Origin: Erythroxylum novogranatense
Lineage: Eukaryota > Streptophyta > Magnoliopsida > Malpighiales > Erythroxylaceae
Reading direction: 5' to 3'
Length of the DNA: 64,000 nucleotides
Assembly: GCA_029891385.1 (NCBI GenBank)
Contig: CM057233.1
Coordinates: 48,934,063-48,998,062 of the forward strand
This document shows, one piece after another, positions 41,225-52,233 of the stretch; position 1 is the first letter of the stretch; the number at the start of each line of letters is the position of its first letter. The notes under the pieces were generated by a model, which saw only the letters and a list, made by a program, of their open reading frames with translations, was not told the origin of the DNA and did no database searches. The translations under genes and the position numbers were made by a program.

Positions 41225-41733
41225 GATTATAGAGGATTCATTAAATGATTTTGGTAAGTAAACAAACCACTGATATAATTATTAAAGAAAATACATTTAG
41301 ATGGCAACAAGAAGTTGATAATGCATTTAAGGTCAAATTGGTATCTTCTTATATCTTGGTTTTCTATAACTTTATTAAGGTGTTTGTGATTGAGGTTGAT
41401 GATAGTATTGGAGGATTGGGAGTTGTCCTAATGCAAGATGGACATCCTATGGCATATATAAACAATTTTTTATTTGAGAAGTATTGACTTCTACTATATG
41501 TGAGAAAGAACTATTGCATTTGGTATTAGCTATTAAATATTTGTGTCATTAGTTAACAAGTAGGAAACATATGGTTCAAACCAATTATAAGAGCCTCAAA
41601 TACTTACTTGATTAGGTGATTTTCCACTATATTTCAACAAACTTGGTTTTCTAAGTTAGTTGGAATTGGATTTTGAAAAAAATACAAGAAAGGTGTGAAT
41701 AACACAAAAAGTAATGGTTTGTCAAAGTTTGAC
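41225..41733 (+). pseudogene. pol: G7 RNase H relic
   Basis: FRWQQEVDNAFKVKLVSSYILVFYNFIKVFVIEVDDSIGGLGVVLMQDGHPMAYI (split across this entry) follows the gypsy RNase H pattern F-W------AF--LK---, P-F---F-VE-DAS--G-GAVL-Q-GHP-AY. After the stop at 41485 come further words: LLLYVRK (41490), then the SLKYLL block near 41590. The relic ends where the G4 LTR begins at 41734. Confidence 0.75.
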
Positions 41734-42679
41734 TGTAACATCCCATCATCGATGGGAAGGGTATATTGGTAAATTGGGACGGGCCAATAGGTTAAATTGC
41801 ATATTTTGATATGAGCATACTTTTGGCCTCTAATTTTAGAGAAATGAGATATTTTGCATATGCACTTATATGTACATGCATTCATGGCATTTCTCGGTAT
41901 TTATTTGTGAATATGTTGTGATTTGTGAATTTTGAGATAATTGTGTTTGAAATTTGAATTTGGAATGTCTTGGGAGTGATTTTCAGTTGGTAGTGGCCCC
42001 TTAGAGATTTTCTAAAAATTTGGGAGAAAAAGTCCGGACCGGAGTATTTGCTAAGTGATGGACTGATTGACTTTATTGTACTAGAATAACTAGTCAATGG
42101 CAATGGGAAAATTAGACATGATTTTAGGAATTTTAATATGTTGAACCATTAGAATTTGGAGGTGAATTTGACTAGAAATGATTTTGAAAAGAGAAAGAGA
42201 TTTAAAAGAGTGTTTGAAGAAAAAGTGGTTAGGGTTTAAAGATGTATTTTGGTTTAACCTAAATGCCCTAAGTTCTAGACTTTTCCTTTTGAAAGTTATC
42301 GAAATCTTTTGGCAGTAAAAGTTTCCTTACCTAGGGCATAATTTCTTCCCCTTCGATCGATTCTCCTTTCTTCTTCCTTGGGTGATTCTTCGTTGTTCTC
42401 TTGCTTGCTTCTTCTTTGTGTTCAAGATCAACTCTAAACCCTAAAGATGATGAAGATTTGTGAGGTTTTGAGTGGGAGCTGTAGGGGTTGAAGAGTTGAG
42501 AAGATTTTAGAGCTTTTAAGAGTGAGAGCTTGATTTGGTAAGTGATCTCTTTATATGTTGTTTATTGTTGGATTAAATGCATTTATTGTGTTTAAAGTGA
42601 AAGATTGAAGTAGTTGATTTGAGTTATGGCTGATTTTAGAGAGAGAAATAGGTGAAAATGGTCAGAGAAGACGAACTGG

Positions 42680-42800
42680 AACCCGCACATCGCGACGTGC
42701 CAGCGCCTCGTGCCCGTATTTTCTCATCGCGACGAGCGAGTTAGACGTTGCAACGAGAGACCTCGTGTCGTCAGGCGTGCGTCCTTTCGCCGCGACGAGA
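42680..42800 (+). repeat. CpG-rich word array in G4 LTR
   Basis: CGCACATCGCGACGTGCC, CTCATCGCGACGAGCG and TTTCGCCGCGACGAG-like words within 120 bases; same word type and same position relative to donor and ~90-nt motif as in G2 and G3. Confidence 0.7.
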
Positions 42801-43842
42801 CTGACTTTTCTGAACTGAGTTAGTTGAGTTTTTGGGTCATAACTAGTGATGTGGACCTGCAAATGAAGTGATTCTTGATTCGTTATAAACTAGAGAAGAG
42901 GTCTACCACTGAGGTGAAGAAAGAAAGTTTAAATTCAATTCGTCAGATCGCAATTATTGAATGAAAGTTGAGGATAGGTTATTATTTCAACCTAAGTGTT
43001 GTTGTATGATAATTGGAGTATAATTTGGAGACTTTTGAATTAAATAAAATGATTTTGGGTTTTAGAAACTTAGTGTAATGGGTGAATTTGACCGAATAAA
43101 TAGTAACTTTGGCTTTGAGGTCTTCCTTGAGAATTTAAGGGTATTGTCTAAATGTTATAGTATTTATAGTATGAAAAGTTGGGTTCGAGGCAAAAGATAG
43201 TGAAGTTGGGATAGCACCGGGAATGTCACGAATAGACATTGTACATCTTTGCATTTCAGCATGAGCATCTGTAAACCTTTCTGATTTGGCATTTGGTAAC
43301 ATGGGATTACTTTGAATGTTATAGAGGCACTGTTGGATCTACATTCCACGGATATTGCTGGGACTTCCAGGCAGTAGCTCGGAAGTTACAGGTGAGTAAC
43401 CTAGTTGGTTCCTCAATCTAAATTATGAAAGTTCTGCACTTATAGTTCTGTGAAGATAAATGACGGGTATATGTGAATTATTTGATTGTAACTTCAGACC
43501 GAAGGTCCGAGGGATTAGGGATTGTTATTTTGATGTGTAAACAGTTTGTGAAAGTGATAAATTTCTACTGTATGATAAGATGTCTGATTGAGAATGTTAT
43601 GTCTGATTTTGATAAATGGATTCTGATGGCATGTGATTTTTGTAACATTGTGATAAATGAATTTCCACGAACGATTGATTAATAACGGTTGTGACTGGAG
43701 CTACCATCGAGAGCTACTCGACTACTGGAAGATTGCCTTGTGTTTAAAAAGGGAATAGTGTATACCCAGAGGGCTCTCCTATTCCTAAGATGCGTGAAAA
43801 GTAGTGCATACCTAGAGGGCTCTCCTACCCCTAAGACGCGCT

Positions 43843-44017
43843 TAATGAGCCCGAAAAGGGACAGTTCAGAGCTATATGCTCAATGCTTAATGAGCCCGGA
43901 AAGGGACAGTTTAGAGCTATAAGCTCAACGTTGAATGCGCCCATTTGGGACAGTTTAGAGCCTCAGGCTCACTGATTAATGTGCCCAGATTGGGACAGTA
44001 CAGGCGCTCAGTCACAA
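43843..44017 (+). repeat. 45-bp tandem repeat with two hairpins per unit, about 4 copies
   Basis: Units start at 43843, 43888, 43932 and 43977. Each contains CCC-loop-GGG (loops GAAAA, GGAAA, ATTT, AGATT) followed in the first three by GAGC-TATAT-GCTC, GAGCT-ATA-AGCTC and GAGCC-TCA-GGCTC. Stems are kept while loops and one base pair vary. A preceding, looser repeat (43755-43835) has GAGGGCTCTCCTA twice. Confidence 0.85.
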
Positions 44018-44687
44018 CACTGAAATAAAATGGGAAACGTCTTGTATTCATGTATTTGTGCATTGAATTGATTTCTGATTTGGGAAAAAGGCAACATGCC
44101 TTGCATCTATGTGATATTACTTTGTATTCTCTCTGAATATGCTATTGTGAAAATCTGTACATTGCTAGATGATATTCTGAATATGCTATTGTGATAATCT
44201 GTACGCTATTTGCGTAATGCATAAATTGAGTGAACCATCGATGATGGTTTCTCATTGAGTTTGCAAACTAACCCAAAATTGTAATATATTTTTCAGGATC
44301 GATAGAGTAGACTCCTAGCTCTAGTGAGAGAGACTTTTCCTGCCGTGTGATCTCGTTGGCAAGAGAAGTCATGGCATACAAGTCGATCAACTGGGATTGT
44401 TTTAGGGGATGACCTAGTTAGATTTTTGTATCAGTTTCCTTTGGAGTAATGTATATAGACAGTGAAAATCTGATAGACATGTGAATTTCTGTTTTGATGT
44501 TATGAAATGAGAAAGAGCTTTTGGTTTTAAAATTTAGTGAGTTTATATTGTGGTTTTGTAAATATGATGCCATGAGAGCATTGGACTGACTGACTGCTCG
44601 TAGCCCTCCCTTATTGTGGGATATGTATCGGGATAACCCACAGGCATTCCGGTGTATACCCTACGGTAAAGGGGCGCTACATTTAGG

Positions 44688-44699
44688 TGGTATCAGAGC
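44688..44699 (+). other. G4 primer binding site
   Basis: TGGTATCAGAGC, initiator-Met tRNA type, after LTR end GCTACA and spacer TTTAGG. Confidence 0.88.
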
Positions 44700-44776
44700 A
44701 TGGTTTGGCATCTGTTGGACATAGTGCATATTTAGGCTTGAATTACAGTTAGAAAAGTAGAATTTGATCAGAATCT

Positions 44777-44917
44777 ATGTTTTATTATAGGTCATTCGTT
44801 TTTAGGGATCAGATAGATCAACCAGCTGACCAAGGATCAGTCGGAGCTAGTAGGGAGTCACCGGTACCTCGTTCTGAGGAGTTGCCTCCTAGAGTTCCTG
44901 TGAGACGAGAGAGGAGG
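44777..44917 (+). pseudogene. gag: G4 gag, 5' fragment cut by G3
   Basis: ATG at 44777 opens MFYYRSFVFRDQIDQPADQG and runs 47 codons of Ser/Pro/Arg-rich gag N-terminus to RRERR, where G3 inserted (target duplication GGAGG). The remainder is at 62752 onward, in a different frame, so a small indel is also present. Confidence 0.65.
44913..44917 (+). other. Target-site duplication of G3, left (GGAGG)
   Basis: Matches 62747-62751 directly after the G3 3' LTR; confirms that G3 lies inside G4 gag. Confidence 0.9.
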
Positions 44918-47029
44918 TGTTGGACCCCGAATGTTTTTTTATGATGTTATTACGCATGAATTGTGTTAATTATGTGTTTATGCCTTAGTTTGATTAAATT
45001 GGATGTATTAGTGGAAAATTGAGATTTAATTGAGTTTAATGTGTTTTAAATAGGAATTTAAGGATAAAAATAGATGAGGGCATTTTGGGAAGGTTGTTTG
45101 AATTAGATAGGTTAAGGCTTTACAAGAGGGGTATTGTGGTCTTTGTTTTCTTTTAGTCTTAAGACTTAGAAGAGAAAAGAAAGAAGGAAATAGAAGAAAA
45201 GAAGAAGGAGAAGTTGTAGGTGAAGAAGAGGAGAAGAAAAGAGGGTTTGCTTGCCTAAGCGATTTCTGACAGATTCGAAGCGATTTCGGGTAACTTTTGC
45301 TTTGTTTAATCTTGTTATAGTTAGATTAAACTTAGAGGTTGTGGAATGTAGTAGAACTGGTGGTTTAGGGTTTTTCGGAAAAATTAGGGGAAATCCTTGG
45401 GTTGATGAGTTTGTGGCGTTTTTTAAGGTTTGAATGAGTTAGAAATGTAGTATAGGACTGGAATCAAGGTTTAAGTGTGTTACATTTGTGTTTGGGGAAG
45501 GATTAAAGTGTGAAAATGCTGGAAAGCGAGTTCGAGTCGTTCTCAGGCCCGCACGTCATGACGAAGCGTGAGGAGCACTGCCGTGACGTCTTGAGAGGAT
45601 GGTGCTGCTTGCACAAGATTGTCATGTGCTGGCGGCGAAGGCGTCATTGTGACGATGAGGGCTTTCGCCATGACGAGCCCCCTGCTTCAATGAATGAGGA
45701 ATTGTATCTTTTTGGGCATATTTTTTGGTGTAGATGTCCAATTGAGGTGATTTTCGACTCGTTGTGAACTAGAGATAAAGAGCTACAAGTTGTATGAAGA
45801 AGGGAAGTTCAGAATCAGCATTTTGGGATTCGAGAATTTAGATGGTAGTTGGATGTAGACTTTTAGTGCTTTACTTTTGATTGCCAAGCTTTATGGAATA
45901 TTTCTTTCGACTATTAATTGAATGGAAACTTGGTTTGTTTTGGGAAACCAAGCCGACCTGATCCAATCGCAAGAGGAAGGACAACAGTGAGTTGGATTCT
46001 CAAGCGATACTAGGTGGGTAATATATTTATGGTTGTTGTGTGTATGGGCAATATGTGTATGCTTGCTTGCATGTGTGTGAGACTACTTGTGTTAAATTAT
46101 GAAAAATATTGCAAATGCATGATGAACATGATTATGTACTGGCTTGATAGACATTATGGAACTTTTGAATGGATGAAAAGATAGAAAAGCATGATGATCA
46201 TAAGAAGAATGAAAGGTTTCAATAACAAGTTTTGAGCATGAAATGAATGATTATGTGCTTTGTTTGGGCGAGAGAGGAATGTTTCGTTAGTCACGTGCAC
46301 GTCAACGTATAGCCTTCTCCCGGCTACCCGCTTGAGGCCACGAGATCCTTGAGAAATCGAACTCGTTTTGTTCACGGTATAAACTTCGGTTTATCCGTTT
46401 TGTTTCACGGAACTCTCGAGCCATTTGTGTGCATTCATTATTGATTTGTTGTGCATGACGCATGTTAATTGATATGTTGCGAAATCATATGACATATTAT
46501 GGTGATAATTGTAAGTTGATAAATGTTGACTGTTTATGCTTGTATATGTATATATGCTTGAATGTGTGGCTCGTTGCCAATGGCTATAAATGTATATGCC
46601 ACTGAGCTTTGCAGCTCACCCCATTATCTCCCACCCCTCAGGTGCAGAACGAGGCGATCGTTGATCTTGCAAGGCATCGAAAACTTCAAGCTAGTTAGGA
46701 GCTTTGTATTAAGTTAGTACTTTGGTTGGCCCTCCGAGCATATCATCATGGAGCATATTCATGTATTTTGGATTTAGACTTTATTCTGTATCGTGTTATA
46801 TTGAGAATACTTATTTTAATTTCCTTCAGATTGTTATGGCATGTAACCCCTTTGGTTTATGGGGTGTTTAATTCGAATGATTGTGTGTATGTTTAATGTG
46901 TGCGAAAATGCATGTGTGAACCGAGTTACGTATGGGTGTTGGGATTGGGTCCGAGCGTTTGGGGCACGTGTCGCGGGCGCAGCCCGAGAGGTCGCCTCGG
47001 GAATAGGGATCCGGGACCCGGCTCCATCA
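44918..47029 (+). repeat. G3 5' LTR
   Basis: TGTTGGACCCCG to GGCTCCATCA (the last word changed from CCAACA). Order as in G2: purine-rich 45170-45245, donor-like GGGTAACTTTT (45290), CpG array (45545-45690, many CG sites already TG/CA), ~90-nt motif (45727-45804), hairpin block with C(TTCG)G loop at 46375-46397, acceptor hairpin 46604-46617, acceptor 46641, terminal CCCGAGAGGTCGCCTCGGG hairpin (46983-47001). Confidence 0.92.
45290..46641 (+). other. Predicted leader intron in G3 5' LTR
   Basis: TTTCGG|GTAACTTTTGC to TCCCACCCCTCAG|GTGCAG, 1,352 bp, nearly the same length as in G2. Hairpin GAGCT-TTGC-AGCTC (46604-46617) then CACCCC and a pyrimidine run. Inferred only. Confidence 0.42.
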
Positions 47030-47033
47030 TGTT

Positions 47034-47046
47034 TGGTATCAGAGCG
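47034..47046 (+). other. G3 primer binding site
   Basis: TGGTATCAGAGCG, initiator-Met tRNA type, four bases after the LTR. Confidence 0.88.
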
Positions 47047-47201
47047 CCTAGGTTTAATGTCCTTGGCTTAGACTGCATAGTAGGATGAATTGTTTGTTAT
47101 ATGATTAATTGTGGCATTGATTAAGTGACATGCATATCATGCATACATATAGGAATTTTGACATGTAGCTAATCCTTAGTGTTTATAATTGAAGGAGTAC
47201 G

Positions 47202-48476
47202 AGGCCACCTCGTAGAAGGACACGAGGAGTTATGCAAAGATTGATTGTACCTGACTCTCCGACCAGAGAGGAGAGGACTGATGAGTCAGTAGCCCCAGGG
47301 CATGCTGAGGCTTCTGTAGGGCTAGGTAGTGAGCCCGTCCCATCGCAGACTCAGGAGTTGCTAGTTCCGCAGGAGCAAGTGCCTCCATTGGATCCGAGGC
47401 TATTTCAGGCGTTCACTCAGGCATTTGTTCAACCTATGGGTCAGATGTCACAGTCTTCTGCTTCAGCCCCAGCTAAGAAGGGCAGATGGTTTGACAAGTT
47501 GAGGAAGTATGTAGCAGTGGACTTCTACGGGACCACTGATCCCGAGGAAGCTGAGACTTGGCTGAAAAAGACTGAGAGGGTGCTAGATTAGATGGAGTGT
47601 GAGGATGACGAGAGGGTTGTTTATGCTACCAGTTTGCTTCAGGGAGATGCTCTGCATTGGTGGGAGACTGTGCCAGGGAGTCAGATGAGACCAGTAGGGT
47701 TGACATGGCAGGACTTCCTTGCTGCTTTCAGGAAGAAATATCTGTCTGAGGTGTACATTCAGCAGAAGCAGAGGGAGTTCCTCAGTCTTACTCAAAGGGA
47801 GATGACGGTCAGTGAGTATGAGCATCGGTTCACTCAGTTGGCGAGGTATGCTTCGGATCTAATGCTGAGTGAGGCTGCTAGATGTCGCCAGTTTGAGTCG
47901 GGACTGCATTTGGCCATCAGAGAGAAAGTGATAGTGCAGAACTTCTGTGATTTTCAGCAGTTGGTTGAGGCAACATTGAGGGTTGAGAACATAGAGAACA
48001 TCAACAGTGCTGTGAACAAGAAGAGAAAAGGAAAAGAGCAGTTCAAGAGGGTAGGTAGTACTAGTACTCCTATGCCTGACAGGAGTGCTAGGAGTTTCCT
48101 TGTTCAGTCAGAGGAGAGGAGCAGTGATGCGAGTCGATCGAGACCTATGAGGACCCCTACTGTCTCTCACCAAGCCTCAACAGTGGGTGGCAGTAGACGG
48201 GGAGATGGGGATAGGCCATCTATTCCGATGTGTGAGCACTGCGGGAGACCCCACAGGGGAGAATGTTACAGAGTATCAGGAGCATGCTTTAATTGTGGAC
48301 AGAAATGAAACCTGGCTAGAGAGTGTCCTAAGCCGTCCAAAAGAGAGGGATCACAGATGCAAACTCCTAGAAGAATAGAGACCGTGGGACAGAGGACTGC
48401 AACAGAAGTGGACAGTTCTGATGCAGCTAAGAGGGTGAATCTTCCAGGTAGACCCAGGGGGTAGGCACCAGCTAGG
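47202..48476 (+). pseudogene. gag: G3 gag, decayed
   Basis: Aligns with G2 gag from the first codon, but the start codon is AGG instead of ATG (T to G at 47203). TAG at 47589-47591 replaces the Gln of G2. From there to the zinc knuckles the frame is open for 238 codons: DALHWWETVPGSQMRPVGLTW, EYEHRFTQLARYASDLM, CEHCGRPHRGEC, CFNCGQK. TGA at 48306-48308 breaks the second knuckle (K-stop-NLAREC), and TAG at 48462-48464 lies in the linker to protease. With Trp and Gln codons retained where G2 has stops, G3 shows the ancestral residues at those positions. Gag would form the particle. Confidence 0.9.
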
Positions 48477-49252
48477 GTGTTTGCGATGACTCGGGAGGAT
48501 GTAGAGACTGCTCCAGAAGTTTTCACTGGTATGGTTAGACTCTTTTCTGATGACGTGTTTGCTTTGATTGATCCGGGTTCTACTCATTCGTTTGTTTCCT
48601 CGAGTAGACCTGGGTGTGATAGAAATGATAACCCTTTGGATACTCCGCTGATGGTGAGTACTCCAATTGGTCAGAATATTATTGTTAGTCAAGTGTATAG
48701 AGAGTGTGAGATTTGTATTGGTGGAGAACTTCTGGTTGTGAATTTAATGCCACTGAAGATGGGAGGATTAGATGTGATTTTGGGCATGGATACGTTAGAG
48801 AAGTACAATGCCCGTTTGGATTGTAAACAGAAGATGGTGAAATTTGCATTGGATGACGGTAGGAGAGTGGTGTTTGTAGGGACAGAAAAGCGAGTCCGCC
48901 CAGAATTGTTTCAGCTATGATAGCAGAGAAGATGGTGAGGAAGGGATGTGAGGCGTTTTTGGCCTATGTGATAGATTCCAGGGCAGATAGAGGGAAGCTT
49001 GAGGATATTCCAGTAGTCAGGGAATTCTCAGATGTCTTTTCCGAGGAATTACCAGGACTACCGCCAGCTAGGAAAATTGAGTTTCCCATTGAGCTCTTTT
49101 CAGGTACGGCGCCGATTTCAATTTCGCCTTACCGGATGGCTCCGGTGGAATTGAAAGAGCTTAAGGAGCAGTTGGAGGAATTGTTGGAGAAGGGGTATAT
49201 TCGACTGAGCTCTTCACCTTGGGGAGCTCCGGTTCTTTTTGTGAAGAAGGGG
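48477..49252 (+). pseudogene. pol: G3 protease and N-terminal reverse transcriptase, cut by G5
   Basis: Protease: FALIDPGSTHSFV (Asp 48570-48572) and GLDVILGMDTLEKY, open to 48920. A one-base shift near 48905-48920 leads to the RT frame: [69 protein letters not shown], ending [12 protein letters not shown] at 49252. There the reading stops abruptly and G5 LTR sequence begins. Compared with G2, about 360 bases of RT (from DGSLRM to the -DD box) are missing at the join. Confidence 0.9.
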
Positions 49253-51631
49253 TAAATGCTTTGAGAAATTTTTACAATTGATGCATTTATTGTTTGAATG
49301 CGAACCTCTATGTGAATTTGGTTGAACAAATGATGAAATGATGGATGCTTGTGTTTAGATGAATTGAGAAATGATGATGAATTTGCATATGGAATGTTAC
49401 ATGCTCATGAAAGGATTCATGAAAATTTGCATGATTTATGAAAAACAAGAATTCCAAGAGTTTTGCCATTTGGGGCAATCATTTTTCAAGAGCATGATTA
49501 CATGTTATGTGGGTTAGGTATAGTCCACCCAAGAACTGTCGCGTGCACGCTGACCATGAATAGGCTTCTCCCGCCTGCCCGTAAGTGGCAAGGAGTTCCT
49601 TTTAGGAATCCTCAAGAATTTACGACTACACAAGGCCATTCTATGGAATTGTGTAGTTCGTCATGAATTGTGGACTTGCCAAACCATTATGATGTGTTAG
49701 ATGTTATGTGTTGTGTGATTGCATTGTGACAACTTTACTGCATTCATGGTTTTATGCACACACAAAAAATGCACAAATGGTGATTTTAAGCATATGACAA
49801 GAATCTTGAAAGAAATATATGTTTTATTACTCAAAAAGGAAGTTTTCATGATGAAGAACTTTTGAACAGTTTTTGCTTGTTATTTTAGTTATAAGCATAT
49901 TACCTACTGAGCTTCCAAGCTCACCCCACTCTTTTCCCCCATCTCCAGGTTTTTTTGCAAGAAATCAAGTGGAAGTGGATCAAGGCACCAATTACATGTT
50001 TTGGTTGTGTTTGGAAAAATGAATGTAAATAAGGCTTTAGTTGTATGTTAAGAATTATTGGAATGTGCATGTTATATAATTTGGATATTGATATAGATGT
50101 TGTAAATTGGCTTGGAAATGCCAATAAAATTGTAAAAACTCTTGATGCATGATGTTAATGCAATATGGATTGGCATATGAATATGAATTATGTATTGTGT
50201 ATGATGATGTGGGTTGAAATTAGATGCAAATGAATAAGGTTATCCTTTTGAGTTAAGGAATGACATATTGTTATATATGTAAATGAATGGTTATGATGAA
50301 CGTTGTTGAATGTAAGAAATCTTATGAATTGGGGTTAATGTGAAGAGTAAAAATGAAATGAAGTTGAAATATGACTCATCATGGATGAGCTTAGATTGAA
50401 ATTAAGTAGAATGGAAGAAGTAAATCAATTGAATTAAGGGATTTGAATATGAGTTGCCTTTGCTTGGAATTGAAATGTTATGGTAAAGAGGGATTGAAAA
50501 TTGATATGAATGTGTAGTTTTGATGAAGCAATTGAGAGAAGATTTGAGAAATTGATGAAATAAGATTGATGGTTGAGTTACTAGGAAGTGATTTTGCATG
50601 ATAAGAAATGAAAATTATAAAGTGTATAGGTATATATGGTGTTAGGATGAAGTTTGAAGCATTGGAGATGCTTGAAAGAAGGTTTGGGACAAATTGCCCC
50701 GTATGTGTCCGTTAAATAGACATACAAGTCCATTTAACGGACCTTCTCTGATGGTTTTGGACACTTTGGGCAGTGTGTGTCCGTTAAACGGACATGGATG
50801 TCCGTTTAACGGACTGTCTCGGGTGAAAATGGACAGTTTGGCCAGTCCATGTCCGTTTAACGGACAGCCACGGGTCAACTTTAGTAATTTGCATTTTTGA
50901 CCAGTTCTGAAGCCGAATCTCATTTTGAGGCCTCTAATACGAGTTGTAGATATCGATGTCAGCTTTCCAATGGCACAAGAAAGAAGGAATTTAGATATTT
51001 TTAGAAAACTTTATGGTAATCGCACCAAAGTATGTTCAAATTGATTTTGGGGAATGAACATGGTATACTCTTTTGATCATAACTCCCTCATCAGACCTCC
51101 AATTGAGGTGATTCTTAAGGCAATAGTTTTCTAAGACATGTATCTACCTCTGCATAAAATTTTGTAGCATTTGGAGATGATTTGAGGAAATTTGTATTAG
51201 AGCAAGTAAGAGGTCGGTTAGGAGAGCATGATTAGGGTTTGTGCACGTTTTAGTATTTTGATGATATCCTAAGCTATAAAGCTCCAATTGAAGTGATTCT
51301 TTCTTTAAAACGAACAAGAGATATATAGCTATGATTTCTACGAAGAAGTCAAAAAGAATTGAAGATGTTAAGTCTTCCAAATTTTGTGCACAAATAGGAG
51401 AAATGAGGTTAAGCATAGTGACTGTTTTGTTTGGGCACACCATGGAAGATATTGTAAGTGAATTTTGGATTGTTATAAGCATGAAGATAAATTGATGATG
51501 TCTAAATGGATTAAGAATGAAAAAAAAATTTAACCCTCCAAGGTTATTTTCACACTCCCGTTTCATGATCCAGAATAAGCAAGGCTTCTTAAGTGAGCAA
51601 GAGAGTTGGGTTCCGGTAATGGGATCCAACA
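49253..51631 (+). repeat. G5 left (5') LTR, 5'-truncated
   Basis: Matches 56785-59166 almost base for base. Contains the stem ACTACACAA...TTGTGTAGT (49625-49657), the acceptor hairpin GAGCTT-CC-AAGCTC (49909-49922) with CAG at 49946-49948, a palindrome array (50706-50866) and two copies of the ~90-nt motif (51074-51170, 51263-51350). Confidence 0.85.
50706..50866 (+). repeat. TGTCCGTTTAACGGACA palindrome array, left LTR
   Basis: Five copies of a 16-17-base palindrome (about 50706, 50728, 50779, 50800, 50850), orientation alternating between ...GTTAAAC... and ...GTTTAAC.... The first copy has CG changed to TA compared with the right LTR. Confidence 0.88.
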
Positions 51632-51633
51632 TT

Positions 51634-51648
51634 TGTGTTATCAAAGCA
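51634..51648 (+). other. G5 primer binding site, decayed
   Basis: TGTTATCAAAGCACC corresponds to TGGTATCAGAGCACC with two changes; placed two bases after the LTR end. Confirms plus orientation. Confidence 0.65.
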
Positions 51649-52196
51649 CCAGAATTGAGATCTTATATGGGTGCATATGTATAAGTGATATGCATGAGGA
51701 ATTGAGAAGAGTTTGAAAGGATAAGATTGAATTAGTGAGAAAAATGATGGTGGTGGAAAAATGAAAATGAGAAATAGTACATGGTCAAATATGACAGATA
51801 ATGATTCGATGTTGTGTAGTGGAGCATGCATGGTATGGCATTATGGTGATATGTCCCTGAATCTGATCTAGATGTAAATACATGATCATGGCTTATTTGA
51901 GGAAGACAAGGATATAAGGGGGAAAGGTTGAGCTTAAAGTGAACAAGGGGAACGTATTGAAAGCAGACATTCTTATGGTATTAAGAGGATGCAATCGGAA
52001 CCTAGTGGGTACATGCTTATAATAAGCCAAATTGTTTTCTTTAAAGCAAGAAAATTTCATGATTTAAATTGCATCATAATTGTTGCATAAGTCTTGCCTT
52101 GAATGCATTGCACGATTGCCACTTGTTTGATATGTGATATGTGACTTGTGTAATGAATTTTCACGTATAAGATTGAATTTTTGAATTAATGGTGAA

Positions 52197-52233
52197 TATA
52201 TATATATATATATATATATATAGATATATATAT
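52197..52233 (+). repeat. (TA)n microsatellite
   Basis: About 18 TA units with one GA interruption. Confidence 0.95.

Larger units (their letters stand above)
42538..44296 (+). other. Predicted leader intron in G4 LTR
   Basis: GATTTG|GTAAGTGATC to ATATATTTTTCAG|GATCG, 1,759 bp. Just before the acceptor: CATTGAGTTT-GC-AAACTAACCC (hairpin 44257-44270), the G4 counterpart of the GAG...CTCACCCC hairpin of other families. No RNA evidence. Confidence 0.45.
41734..44681 (+). repeat. G4 5' LTR
   Basis: TGTAACATCCCATCATCG to GGGGCGCTACA, about 2,948 bp, six bases before the primer site. Internal order: purine-rich 42180-42240, donor-like TTTGGTAAGTGATC (42538), CpG array (42680-42800), conserved ~90-nt motif (42835-42923), 45-bp covarying tandem repeat (43843-44017), two hairpins (44232-44249; 44257-44270) and acceptor-like TTTTTCAG|G (44296). 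No second copy is in the window, so the ends rest on the TG/CA words and the primer site. Confidence 0.8.

Noticed and set aside
50642..50923. 93-codon frame with repeated PLNGH peptides (also 58177-58458), on both strands
   Set aside because: The repeats are the translation of the TCCGTTTAACGGAC palindromes, which read alike on both strands. A DNA feature, not a protein.
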